Below, piece after piece: positions 44,411 to 55,953 of a DNA stretch of 64,000 nt. The notes below the pieces were generated by a model. The model ran no database searches. It was not told the origin of the DNA and saw only the letters and a list, made by a program, of their open reading frames with translations. Made by a program: the position numbers and the translations under genes. The stretch's first letter is position 1; every line of letters begins with the position of its first letter. Source of the DNA: Takakia lepidozioides. Its lineage: Eukaryota > Streptophyta > Takakiopsida > Takakiales > Takakiaceae. The stretch is from positions 61,546,756 through 61,610,755 of the forward strand of contig CM060731.1 of NCBI GenBank assembly GCA_030704615.1, read 5' to 3'.

Positions 44411-47020
44411 ATGATTCCCTGTGGAGCAATAGCTACAAGAAAACCGCATGGGAGATGGCAACTAAAGGCAGCTGCTGCGCAGCAAACACAATTGATAAAA
44501 TCAGGCACCTCAACCATGACCACAACTTCTGAAAGAGATCAAGGAGAGGGAGTCCAAAATGACTCTTCTGGCATTCTGGGACATGTGAAGAGTGCTTTGT
44601 GAGGCAGGCAGACTGAAAGAGGCTCTACAGACTTTAACCCAAGGAGGCATTTTAGCAGATTCAGATAGGTATGTCTGTCTCTTGCTAAGTGCATCAAGAT
44701 GAAAGGTCTGGAAGCTGGAAAGAAGCAGGTGCACACTCCCATTATCCAAAGTGGATTCAACAAATTTGTTCTCCTCAACACCCTTGTCAACATGTATGTT
44801 AAGTGCGGGAGCATCATGAATGCTCACCAAATGTTCAACGGAATGCCTGAACAATCTTTGACCACGTGGAATACAATGTTGGCAGGATTTACCAAGCATG
44901 GGTGTGGTAGGAATGCTTTGGAGATTTATGAGCAAATGCTGCGCGAAGGGGTGAAGCCCAACCACATCACATTTGTTGGTGTTTGCAATGCATGTGCAAC
45001 CCTGAGAGCCCTGGAAAAAGGAAAAGAGGTCCATTGTGACATCGTCAAAGCTGGAATTGTACCAGATGTCATTCTGAACACTGCCCTGGTGGACATTTAT
45101 GCCAAATGTGGGTGCATTAAGATGTGAGGGGAGTTTTCAACACTATGGCTGAACGAGATGTGGTGTCGTGGAATGCGATGCTTGCGGGGTATGCATGGCA
45201 GGGACGTGGGATGGAGGCTTTGGAGATCTATGATCAAATGATGGGGAAGGGGGTGAAGCCCGACCGCATCACGTTCGTGTGCATTTGCAATGCATGTGCA
45301 AGCCTGGCAGTTCTGAAAAAGGGCAAAGAGGTCCATGGTGACATTGTCAAAGCTGGAATTGTACCCGATGTCATTCTGAACAATACCCTCGTGGACATGT
45401 ATGTCAAATGAAGCACTCGAGTTGAGTAGCCTTGAGACTTTGCGAGCGCAGCATCAAGGATGCAAAGGGAGTGTTTGACAATATGGCTGAATGAGATGTG
45501 GTGTCATGGAGTGCGATGATCGCAGGATATGCACAACAAGGGTGTGGGATGGAGGCTTTGGAGACCTATGAGCAGATGATGGGGGAAGGGGTGAAGCCCG
45601 ACCACATCACGTTTGTGTGCATTTGCAGTGCATGTGCAAGCCTGGAAGCCCTGGAAAAGGGCAAAAAGGTGCATGGTTGCATCGTGAATGCTGGAATTGT
45701 ACCAGATGTGATTCTGAACAATACCCTCGTGGACATGTATGCCAAATGTGGGAGCATTGAGGATGCGGAGGGAGTGTTCAACAATATGGCTGAATGAGAT
45801 GTGGTGTCATGGAACGCCATGCTTGCAGGATATGCACAGCAGGGGAGCGGGATGGAGGCCTTGGAGACCTATGAGCAAATGATGGGGGAAGGGGTGAAGT
45901 GCAACCACATCACATTTGTGTGCATTTGCAATGCTTGTGCAAGCCTGGCTGCCCTGGAAAAGGGCAAAGAGGTGCATGGTGACATCATCAAAGCTGGAAT
46001 TGTACCAGATGTCATTCTGAACACTGCCCTGGTGGACATGTATGCGAAATGTGGGTGCATTGAGGATGCAAAGGGAGTATTTGACAATATGGCTGAAAGA
46101 AATGTGGTGTCGTGGAACGCGATGATCGCAGGACATGCCCAGCATGGTTGTCATGGGGAGGTCCTGCAACTATTTGAAGGAATGCAAAAGAATGGCTTGA
46201 AGCGGACATATCATCTTTATATGTGTTCTCTCTGCATGCAGTCACACTGGGCTACTGAATGAAGGAAGACGCTCCTTTGATTCCCTGAGTCAAGATCATG
46301 GTGTCACTCCAACAGTAAAGCACTTTGGTTGTATGGTGGACCTTCTTGGACGTGCGGGACAACTGGATGAGGCAGTGGACCTGATTAATAAAATGCCAAT
46401 CAATCCATATGTTGTGGTGTGGAAGGCCTTGCTTAGTGCCTGCAGAATCCATGACAATGTGGAGATGGCTGAACGTGTGGCAACATCTATCCTAAAGTGG
46501 GATGAACAGGATGTCGCGCTTATGTGTTGCTATCAAACATCTATGCTGCAGCTGGCAGGTGGGATGATACTGCAAAGGTGATAAGAATGATGAAGGTCAG
46601 AGGGGTTAGAAGGAGCCAGGATGCTGCTGCATTGAGGTTGGCAACAAGGTGCACTCCTTCATTGTAGATGACAAGTTGCATCCCAGAATTAAGGAAATCC
46701 ATGCTGAGCTGAGAAGATTGTTTGGGGCAGATGAGGAAGCGGGGTATGTGCCTGACACGCGCTTTGTATTGCATGATGTGGGGGAGGAGGAAAAGGAATT
46801 TTCTCTTTGCCACAACAGTGAGAAGCTGGCCATTGGTTTTGGGCTGATCAGCACGACCCTAGGACGCTCTCCGTCTCATCAGAATCTTCGAATGTGTGGT
46901 GACTGCCACACCTCCACCAAATTCATCTCAAAGATTGGTGGCCGAGCAATTCTTGTACGGGACGCTAACCGCTTTCACCACTTTGAAGGTGGGATTTGTT
47001 CTTGTGGGGATTACTGGTGA
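44411..47020 (+). pseudogene. PLS-class pentatricopeptide repeat protein with DYW domain, decayed
   Basis: Single-exon layout. The ATG at 44411 leads to SGILGHVKSAL, then after a frameshift EAGRLKEALQTLTQGGILA. PPR blocks follow: NTLVNMYVKCGSIMNAHQMF, VSWNAMLAGYA, GVKPDRITFVCICNACASL, KEVHGDIVKAGIVPDVILN. The E region has VDLLGRAGQLDEAVDLI. The DYW domain runs SFIVDDKLHPRI, YVPDTRFVLHDVGEEEKEF, NLRMCGDCHTSTKFISK and ends RFHHFEGGICSCGDYW. DYW proteins enter mitochondria or plastids and deaminate specific cytidines in RNA. Stops lie at 45125, 45409, 45492 and 45795; frames also shift near 44600, 44680, 46225 and 46605. The deaminase HxE box reads CHNSEKLA where the family has H-S-E, so the zinc-binding His is Asn. 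Confidence 0.92.
44870..46110 (+). repeat. Tandem 303-bp blocks inside the PPR gene
   Basis: The sequence coding MAE-x-(D/N)VVSW starts near 45145, 45482, 45786 and 46089. The last three are 304 and 303 bp apart, equal to one PLS triplet of 101 codons; the 45145-45482 step carries an extra insertion. Nucleotide identity between blocks is high by eye, which points to internal duplication, not old independent repeats. Confidence 0.8.
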
Positions 47021-47518
47021 AAGGATGTTTTCTTTGAAAGATGCAAGTGTCTTGCTTCATTCATCGATCTGTGTAGTTACTCAGATCATCCACCATTTCC
47101 TGAGAGTCTTGACCATGATGTACTGTTGAGTGCATTTCCTGTGGCATATCCACGGGAAATGATAGTGGGGTCTACCCGGCATAGGTGAGAAGTCAGCCCA
47201 TAATTGCACTTGAGTGAAGGGGTGATATTGGACTGACTCTGGTGGCAGTGGATAAAAAATCAGGGGTTTGGGACCCTCCAGCAGGGTTGACTTTACCACG
47301 TGGCAGGCAGATGGGGCTGGGTCTCGGCATTTGCCGGCGACGGATATCAGCGGGGCTCCACAAAAAGCGAGCAGACACAAAATAGCCCCCATGAGTTCAT
47401 GGGTTTTTATGACGTGGCACCTTATTTTTGCCGGAATTATCTACCGGCTCAGGCAATACTTTGCCTGAGCTGGGATTCAAGTAGGAATTAAAATCTCTAC
47501 CTGCATTTTGGTTAGAAA
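47021..47518. other. Non-coding stretch after the PPR gene
   Basis: Contains whatever 3' sequence served the PPR gene and a GC-rich segment near 47270-47460. No gene is seen. Confidence 0.4.
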
Positions 47519-49200
47519 TCAGAAATTCTCAATTTGGACCCCTATGGCTGAATTACAGGTCAATTGAGGTAAATGGTGAACTCGTGCTGCTCCTCGAGTC
47601 ACTGCCGCAACTGACTCCACTTGCACTAGTGGTAGTCCTGCCCCACCCATAGTGGTAGTGGTAGTGGCACCCCTCACTAGTGGTAGTGTTCCCCCCCACA
47701 TGAATCCCATGCCTCCTATGTCTCCTCCCTCAGGAGCAGGAGGTGGACCATCCGGCCTTGGAGCCGATACCACCTGAGCTGTGGCCATGGCAGCGAGCCT
47801 CTGCTTTAGCTGTTGAAACCGGTTGGCCATGCCTTGGTCACCACCCTGACCTCCGCGTCCTTAGCCATGTTGAGTTTTCCCTTGGCCTGCATCTCGTGCC
47901 TGACTACCTCGTCCTCTCTGGGCTGCTCCACTTCGCCCCCGGCCACCATTGTTCCCTTGGAACTGGCCTGCGCAACTCAGGATGCAAACCATAGCACTGG
48001 GCTTCTCCATGCCCGTACTTGCCACAATGCCCACACTGCAACTGTGTAGGCTGTGCCGGTGCCAAACCATTGTCTCTCTCTGGTCAATCCTTCTTGACAT
48101 GGGGTCCTCCACATGTCCAGCATACCACATCCGCCCGTTGTTGGCTAGCAAATGAAGGGAGAGACCCCTGCATCTGAGGTCCTCTCTGTCCTTCCCTGGG
48201 CTTCACCTGAGGCCTTGAGCACGTTGAGGTAATGGCTGGCTAGGAGCACCACTACCCCGTGGTGCCTCCTTAGCAAATCCCACCATGACCACTCGTTCCT
48301 CCACCATGTTGAGCTCTATCTGCTCTGCGAGCAAAAACACATTTGCTAAGGTGGGTTGGGCCGCTTGTAGGAGAGTTGCATCCCGCACCCTTCTCCTCAG
48401 CTCCTTGTCCAATATCCCATACCAGAACTGGACTGCCTGAGCCTCCGTAACCCCTTGGGTTACATTAATCAAGCGCCTCATGCGAGTGAAAACCTCCCTC
48501 AAATTCTCAGTAGGCTTCCTCTGGAACTCTTGCAAGTTCCTCAACTTCTTTGTCCTCACCCCTTGGTAGTTCCTTCTCAACTCTTCGAAGAACTCCACAA
48601 CAAGGTTGAAGGCAGGCACCACCACTGGTGCTGGTGCAGCAGTAGCTTGGGTGGACGTTGTAGTTGTTGTACCACTTGTCCCACTACTGCTCGTGGAAGC
48701 TGCTGCTGCTGGTGCAGCTGCCGGTGTGGCTGCTGCCTTTGTGCCTCTAGTGCCTCTAGTGATGGAGACATAGTCGGGTGACCAGTACATCCTCCACTCC
48801 TCGATCTCAACATCGTGCCCCCGCCTAAACTCATGGTAATCATCCATGGGTGGCCCCTCAAGGTGCTGAAACAGCCTCTTCCATGCCATGAAAGGCGTAA
48901 ACAGTTGTGGATTGCGCATTTGCTGCAAGTCACACCAACTATCAAATTCTTGGATAAATCATCCAACTCAATGGTGCCCACCGCCCCAGAGTACCTACAT
49001 GGCCCCTTGGTAGCTCCATACATCTCCTCCATTGTGTCCCACAATAATGGCAAGGAAACAATTTGCACCGCCAGTATGAGTTCTCCTGATTCACAATCCA
49101 AATCAGAACCTTCCGTAGAAGACACAGGAGGTGAAGGTGGCCTAAACCACACACCCGTCTCGTATACCCGCTAGTATCGCTAGTGCTCATACCGGCACTT
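47519..49200 (-). pseudogene. Gypsy-type gag region, frameshifted
   Basis: The minus strand gives TIELDD near 48970. After a frame change come QQMRNPQLFTPFMAWKRLFQ, HDVEIEEWRMYWSPDY, an Ala/Thr/Ser-rich linker, VVEFFEELRRNYQGVRTKKL, FQRKPTENLREVFTRMRRLI and FLLAEQIELNMVEERV. In a further frame near 48000-48030 there is a zinc knuckle CGHCGKYGHGEAQC. These are the capsid and nucleocapsid parts of a retrotransposon gag. No protease or pol follows before 47519, so the copy is 3'-deleted. It lies in the same orientation as the LTR at 51797 and probably belongs to it. Confidence 0.75.
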
Positions 49201-50300
49201 TCCCTAGCAACTAGTGGCACCTCCGTGTTGACAAACTGACACTCAACTGGTCATGAACATGTCTCTAACCCCCTCTCCACAAGGTAACCGGGTAGAGAAC
49301 CTGATGCGGCTTATGGTTTGGAATACTAGGTTCCTAACATAGCCTGCACATGCACCTGCATCCACCGCAGGCACTCCTATGGTTGGCTGGTCATCATCTC
49401 CAACCTCACCACAGGAGAAACAAATATGGTCTGACTGGTCATCAACCCAGCCTCACCATCGACAATATGCTCTAGGGTAGGATCGGCGATCAAGCCCGAG
49501 TCAACCACCTATAACATCAAGCGCCCACACAAAACTAGCATGGCGCACAATCAAGCATGCAGGTGTGGAGGGGATCCAAACACAAGAATGAAAACAACAA
49601 CTCCCCCACACCAAAAATCTCTCCACAGTGTCGCTCCTGCAACCCAGCCCAAACCCGGACTGACTCTTGCCTCCACCTACGGAAAAGTCTCGGCCTACGA
49701 GAAGGTGGAAACTACGAGGAAGGGAAACTAAAGCAATGCCTATCCCCAGACGCTCTCATCCAACACCCTTTTTTTCCTCTCTCTTCTCTCACTTGCATGA
49801 CCATGAGAGCATCCTGTAGACACTCCTCAAACCGCCCTCCAGAAGCTCATGAAACTTGGCCTCCAAGGCCCCATGCAAGCCTCCACAGGGTCCGCCAGTG
49901 CCTCCTTACGTCCACCAGCCATTCCTCCGAATGGAACCGCCTCAGGAACCACACCATTCGCTGAAGGTTCAAAAATAGAGCAAATAGAGGTACATATAGG
50001 CCCCAACAACATTCTATCCAAAGGAATTACCTGCAGGCTGGTCTCCCCCATAGTTAAGAATTGGGCTGAAAACCAGAAAAGATTACCTGCAGGGGAGTAA
50101 TCCCTTTGTTAAAACGCAACAGGGGAGGCAATTCCGACTTTTCTGCCGGATCAGCTAGCTCAAAACCGTTGTTCTTCAGAGCCCAGCCTGCCCATCAAGG
50201 TCCCACGAAACGAGTGAAAAAAGATTTTATTTTATTTTATTTTTTTCACTCTTCCTGTTCGCGGCCTTCTGTGGCTCCAACCGCCACTACTCCTCACGGC
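49201..50300. other. Presumed leader region of the minus-strand Gypsy
   Basis: Between the gag remnant and the GC-rich LTR-like DNA. No primer-binding site was identified with confidence, and no other gene is visible. Confidence 0.3.
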
Positions 50301-51797
50301 CCGCCCTAGGCCCTTGTTGGCCACGGGCTGCCCAGTGATACCCCATGGTACCACTCCCACGAGCCTTCACGGCCCCATCCCCCACGATCTGGTCACCGTG
50401 CCCACCCGTTGTGTCCGCACGACTTCCAACTGTCACGGTCACCGGTCACGGTCAACCATCACGACCTGGGCTCGTGGTATCTCGTGGTACCGCCCCAACG
50501 GCCCATCACGGCCACTATTCCCTGCGTTCCCTGGAACTCCCAACGAGTTCCCATGCGTTCCCGAGGCGTTCTCGGCGTTCCCACGCGTTCCCGAGCTCTC
50601 CCCGAGCTGGGTTTGCGCCTGCACCTACTACCGACGAGCTATGGCTTCTGCGGAGCCATCAGCCCCGTCGCCCTGTACTCCTGAGCTCTCATGGCCCACT
50701 AGAAGCGCCCCCAACTCAACAAGCAAGCCATATGCTGCCCAACAAGCTCCTTTTTCTCCATGAAGTTCACAAAAACAAATCTGAAAATACACACCTTTAC
50801 AAGCTTGGTGCACCTGCACTTCTCATTCATCTCCCTTGGCTCTAGGGCGCCTCGCGCTCTTGCCACTCCAAGAGCCCTTACACTGCTGAGTTTCAGATTG
50901 AAACTCCAACTCAGCACATGCTTCACAAGTGCACTGATTTGCACACAAGAGGGACCAGCCCCCTCTCTTCACTCATACCTCTTCATGAGCTTGGAGTTGA
51001 AGCTCCCAACGGGCTGTGATGCATCCCCTTGCAGCTCCACCATTCGGTTGCTCCTCATCTACCCGCAACAACTAGTTTCGGGCAGAGATATCTGGAGCTG
51101 ATCATGTCATCTCCAACCTGCAACATGCTAGCTTCCTATGCGCAGCCCACATTCCTGCAGCTCCTTAACTCGGCCTGCAGCTGAAGAAGACGACCACCAG
51201 TTCGCCCACTCGTGGCCAATATCTCCTCCGCTTCACACTAGAAGCCCAAACTTGGTTGCCATAGTATTGAGCTATGCAACGCCGCTCTTCAATATAGGCT
51301 ACCCGCCTCTCTATCCATGGCAAACCTGCAACCTGTTCGCCTTTGCACTCTATCCGCTTTGGATAGGCTCATGCACGACTCCCTGCACTCTAGGCTGAAC
51401 CGCTTCTCATGATCTGAAAACACAAGTGCTACGACTAACTCGAACTTGGCACTCACAGACTCGAGCTCATTTTTCTCTAGTGATAAGGAAAATGAATGGT
51501 ACAAGCATACAAGTTCTCTCAAACTCACACACTTGCACATGAAAACATCACTCATATATTAAGTCGAGCCAAGTGCACCCCACGCCATGGGGAATCCACA
51601 CTACGGCGCCATAGCTAGACACGGTGAGGCTCAACTCGAGAAAGATGAGCCCACCACGATCTGCCGTGAAGATAACAATGTCAGGTGCCCAAACATGCAT
51701 TGGCCCCTGGATTGATACTTGGGTCAATCCCAAATGTCAATATATAAAAGCTAGCTATTTCCTAGTTAACTTCACACTAGTGGTAAAATAGCTTGAC
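50300..51797 (-). repeat. Gypsy LTR (minus strand), right end near 51797
   Basis: The minus strand begins TGTCAAGCTATTTTACC at 51797 and contains TCTCGAGTTGAGCCT, GGGGTGCACTTGGCTCGACT and GAGTGATG. Each has a close, collinear counterpart in the LTR of the PHD Gypsy at 26542-26840, so the two elements are related. The last ~85 bp expected at the outer edge are missing. CGTTCCC-type short tandem words fill 50520-50610. The inner boundary is uncertain. Confidence 0.5.
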
Positions 51798-52232
51798 ATA
51801 TTTTTTTGTTTTGAAAGAATAGGGCAGCCGGGTTGTTTGCGACGCCCGGCCGTCGCAGGGGCCTTTTGCCCTTCATGCCACCATGTGACGGCCGGGCGTC
51901 GCAAGAAAGGGCTGTGACGAAAGAAAGGGCAAGAAAGGGTTGTTTTTTTTTCGGCTTGCAACGACTGGCCGTCGCCAGAAAGGTCTGCCTTCTGCCCTTC
52001 GCTGGGGGCGACGCTTGGGCATCGCACGGAAGGGCTGCCTGCTGCCCTTCATCCGCCCATGCGAAGGCCAGGCGTCGCCACCTAGCCCCGGCGCCAGGTG
52101 GCGACCCGTGGGGTTGGCTGTGATGGCCCGGCGTCACAAACAGGCTCCGCGGGTTGGCGTCGCACGCTCGGCGCCACGGGGGCGTGGGGGGCGGCTGGCG
52201 TCGCAAACCCCCCTCATTTGCTGTAGTGAGAT
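51798..52232. mobile_element. CACTA-like transposon terminus with GCGACG subterminal repeats
   Basis: About ten near-palindromic copies of a GCGACGCCCGGCCGTCGC-type word lie between 51839 and 52210, in both orientations. The right boundary, read on the minus strand, is CACTACAGCAAATGAGG, a standard CACTA-type terminus. Dense short inverted subterminal repeats next to a CACTA end are typical of En/Spm-like elements. The other end is missing and no transposase is present. Confidence 0.6.
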
Positions 52233-52234
52233 TT

Positions 52235-52499
52235 GAGATGTCCCAAACCGCGAGGCCCCAGCCTTGGTGCTTAGTACCGTTGGAAAGCCCCCGACGAGGA
52301 GGGGTGCACCGAGTTGGTCTCATGATTTTTGGACCTGCGGTGTGGGAGATGTGGAATTTCAAGTACTTTTGGTCATTGTAAATTCCCAAAAAAATAGCAA
52401 AGTGGGAATTCCTGGGACAATGGTTGGAGCCTCGAGATGAGAGATATCAAGGAAAAGGTCTCGGTTCAAATCTAGTTGTAGGCTCTGTGGGAAAAAAAT
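52235..52499 (+). repeat. 280-bp module, copy 1
   Basis: Starts GAGATGTCCC directly beside the CACTA-like end and closes with CTCTGTGGGAAAAAAA. Lacks the preceding (TTTGT)n tract. Confidence 0.85.
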
Positions 52500-52714
52500 G
52501 CATTTGGACTTAGATGACATTGGACCTTTGAGCCAACGGCAGAGGCTACCCTAGAGGTTGCACTTGGGCCTTGACATAGGAGATTGCACTTGGGCTTAGA
52601 TGACACTTGACACTTGGGCCAACATCACAGGCTACCCTAGTAGACCTTAAACAAGCACATCAATATATGAATTAAGACAATTTGTTTGTTTTGTTTTGTT
52701 TTGTTTTGTCACGT

Positions 52715-53000
52715 TGAGATGTCCCAAACCGCAAGGCCCTAGCCCTGGTGCTTGGTACCATTGGAAAGCCCTCGACGAGGAGGGGTGCACGGGCTTGGTC
52801 TCATGATTTTTGGACATGCAGTGTAGGAGATGTCGAATTCCAAGCACTTTTGGTCGCTGGAAATTCACAAAAAAATAGCAAAAAAGGCAAAGTGGGCATT
52901 CCTGGGACAATGGTTGGAGCCTCGACGGGAGAGATATCAAGGGAAAGGTCTCCGGTTCAAATATGGTCATAGGCTCTTTGGAAAAAAAAAAAAAAAAAAA
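52715..53000 (+). repeat. 280-bp module, copy 2
   Basis: Preceded by (TTTGT)n, ends in about 19 A. Contains GGAAAGCCCTCGACGAGGAG and ATGGTTGGAGCCTCGACGGG. Confidence 0.85.
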
Positions 53001-53571
53001 CTGATTAGATATGGGATTGCACTTGGACTTAGATGACACTGGACACTTGGGCATGTACATGGGAGATGCACTTGGATACATGAATAGAAGATTGTACTTG
53101 GGCTTAGATTTCAATTCTTCACACATGGGCCAACGGCATAGGCAACACTAGAGGTCGCACTTGGGCCTCGACATAGGAGACCCACTTGGGTACATAAGAA
53201 ATTGCACTTGGGCTTAGATTTCAATTCTTCACACATAGACCTTGACATAGGTGACACTACTTGAATACATAGGGGATTGCACTTGGACTTAGATTTCAAT
53301 TCTTAACACATGGGCCAAATGGCGTAGGCTACCCTAGGCCTAGATCTCCCAAAGATCTCCCAAACATGAGGGTCTCTAGATACATAGGGGATTGCACACT
53401 GGGCTTAGATGGGCCTCGACATAGGAGACGCATGTGGGAGACGCCAAAGTTGGATGCATAGGAGATTGCACTTGGGCTTAGATGACATTGGACACTTGGG
53501 CCAACGGCACAGGCTACCTATCAATCTATGAAGCGAGACATTTGTTTTGTTTTGTTTTGTTTTGTCACATT

Positions 53572-53854
53572 GAGATGTCCCTAACCGCGAGGCCCCAGCC
53601 CTGGTGCTTGGTACCATTGGAAAGCCCTCGACGAGGAGGGGTGCACGGGTTTGGTCTCACGATTTTCGGACATGCGGTGTGGGAGATGTCAAATTCCAAG
53701 CATTTTTGGTCGCTGGAAATTCACAAAAAAATAGCAAAAAGGGCAAAGTGGGCATTCCTGGGACAATGGTTGGAGCCTCGACGGGAGAGATATCAAGGGA
53801 AAGGTCTCCGGTTCAAATATGGTCGTAGGCTCTTTTAAAAAAAAAAAAAAAAAA
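53572..53854 (+). repeat. 280-bp module, copy 3
   Basis: Preceded by (TTTGT)n, ends in about 18 A. Very close to copy 2 along its length. Confidence 0.85.
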
Positions 53855-54601
53855 CTCCTATGTACAGGCCCACGTGTCCAGTGTCATCTAAGTCCAAGTG
53901 CAATCCCATATCTAATCTTGGATACATGAATAGAAGATTGCACTTGGGCTTAGATTTCAATTCTTCACACATGGGCCAACGGCATAGGCTACACTAGAGG
54001 TCGCACTTGGGCCTCGACATAGGAGACCCACTTGGGTACATAAGAAATTGCACTTGGGTTTAGATTTCAATTCTTCTCACATGGACCTTGACATAGGAGA
54101 TGCTACTTGAATACATAGGGGATTGCACTTGGACTTAGATTTCAATTCTTAACACATGGGCCAATGGCGTAGGCTACCCTAGGCATAGATCTCCCAAACA
54201 GGAGGGTCTCTAGATACATAGGGGATTGCACACTGGGTTCTGTGAGAAAAAACTTACTTAGATGACATTGGACACTTGGGCCAACGGGCAAAGGCTAACC
54301 TGGAGGTTGCATTTGGGCCTCGATATAGGAGATGCACATGGGAGACACCAAAGTTGGATGCATAGGAGATTGCACTTGGGCTTAGATGACATTGGGCACT
54401 TGGGCCAACGACACAAGCTACCATGGGGGTCACACTTGGGCCTAGACATAGGAGACGCACTTGACTGCATAGGAGATTGCACTTGGGCTTAGATGACCCT
54501 GGACACTTGGGCCAACAGCACAGGCTATCCTAGTCAATATATGAATCAAGACGTTTGTTTTGTTTTGTTTTGTTTTGTTTCGTTTGTTTGTTTTGTAGAT
54601 T

Positions 54602-54866
54602 TGAGATGTCCCCAACCGCGAGGCCCCAGCCTTGGTGCTTGGCACCATTGGAAAGCCCTCGACGAGGAGGGGTGCACGGGCTTGGTCTCATGATTTTTGG
54701 ACCTACGGTGTGGGAGATGTCGAATTTCAGGTTATTGGGTCGCTGGAAATTCCCGAAAAATAGCAAAGTGGGAACTCCTGGGACAATGGTTGGAGCCTCG
54801 AGAGGAGAGATATCAAGGGAAAGGTCTCCGGTTCAAATCTGGTTGTAGGCTCTGTGGAAAAAAAAT
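54602..54866 (+). repeat. 280-bp module, copy 4, with partial copies after it
   Basis: Preceded by (TTTGT)n, ends in eight A. Two partial copies carrying only the 3' part follow at about 54888-54998 and 55180-55320. Confidence 0.8.
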
Positions 54867-55953
54867 GCATTTGGACTTAGATGACACAAGCCGAAAATAG
54901 CAAAGTGGGAACTCTTGGACAATGGTTGGAGCCTCGAGAGGAGAGATATGAAGGCAAAGGTCTCGGGTTCAAATCTGGTCATAGATTCCGTGGAAAAAAA
55001 ATGCATTTGGACTTAAATGACATTGGACCCTTGGGCCAACGGCAGAGGCTACCCTAGAGGTCGCACTTGGGCCTCGACATAGGAGATGCACTTGCATACA
55101 TAGGAGATTGCATTTGGGCTTAGATGACACTTGACACTTGGGCCAACGGCACCGGCACAGGCACTTGACACTTGACACTTGGGGTCGCTGGAAATTCACG
55201 AAAAATAACAAAAATAGCAAAGTAGGCATTCCTGGGACAATGGTTGGAGCACCGGCAGGAGAGATATCAAGGCAAAGTTCTCGGGTTCAAATCTGGTCAT
55301 AGGCTATGTGGAAAAAAAATTGATTGGATATGGCTTGCTTCATATATTGATGCACTTGGACTTAGATGACATTGGACACTTGGGCGAATGGCACAGGCCA
55401 CCCTAGACATGGGGGACGTACTTGGATACTTAGGAGATTGCACTTCGTTAAGATGATGCACTAGACACTTGGGCCTCTACATGGGAGATGCACTTGGATA
55501 CATGAATAGAAGATTGCACTTGGGCTTAGATGGGCCTCGACATAGGAGACGCACTTGGATACATAGAAAATTGCACTTGGTCTTAAATTTCAATTCATCA
55601 CAGATAGGCCGACGGCATAGGCTGGGTAAGATGACACTAGACACTTGGGCCAATGGCACATGCTACCCTAGAGGTCGCATTTGGGCCTCGACATAGGAGA
55701 CGCACTTGGATACATAGGGGATTGCACTTGGACTTAGTAATGACACTGGACACTTGAGCCAACAGCACAGGCTATCTTAGAGGTCACATTTGGGCCTCGA
55801 CATAGGAGACGCTTGGATACATAGGGGATTGCACTTGGACTTAGATAATGACACTGGACACTTGAGCCAACAGCACAGGCTATCCTAGAGGTCGCATTTG
55901 GGCCTCGACATAGGAGACGCACTTGGATACATAAGGGATTGCACTTGGACTTA

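Noticed and set aside
45125-45797. Internal TGA codons in the PPR gene rescued by U-to-C editing
   Set aside because: That editing is known for organelle transcripts; this is a nuclear gene that also has frameshifts.
51773-51790. CACTAGTGG as the left end of the CACTA-like element
   Set aside because: It falls inside the Gypsy LTR, whose aligned relative at 26542 has AGTGTGAAA in the same place.
52470-54840. GGTTCAAAT words in the 280-bp modules as tRNA genes
   Set aside because: No cloverleaf or box A at the right distance; only a box-B-like word remains.
52400-55950. Many short open frames across the satellite
   Set aside because: They recur because the DNA recurs; none is conserved in frame between repeat units.
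52500-55950. CRISPR array suggested by regularly repeated words
   Set aside because: The whole unit repeats rather than constant repeats separated by unique spacers, and this is plant nuclear DNA.
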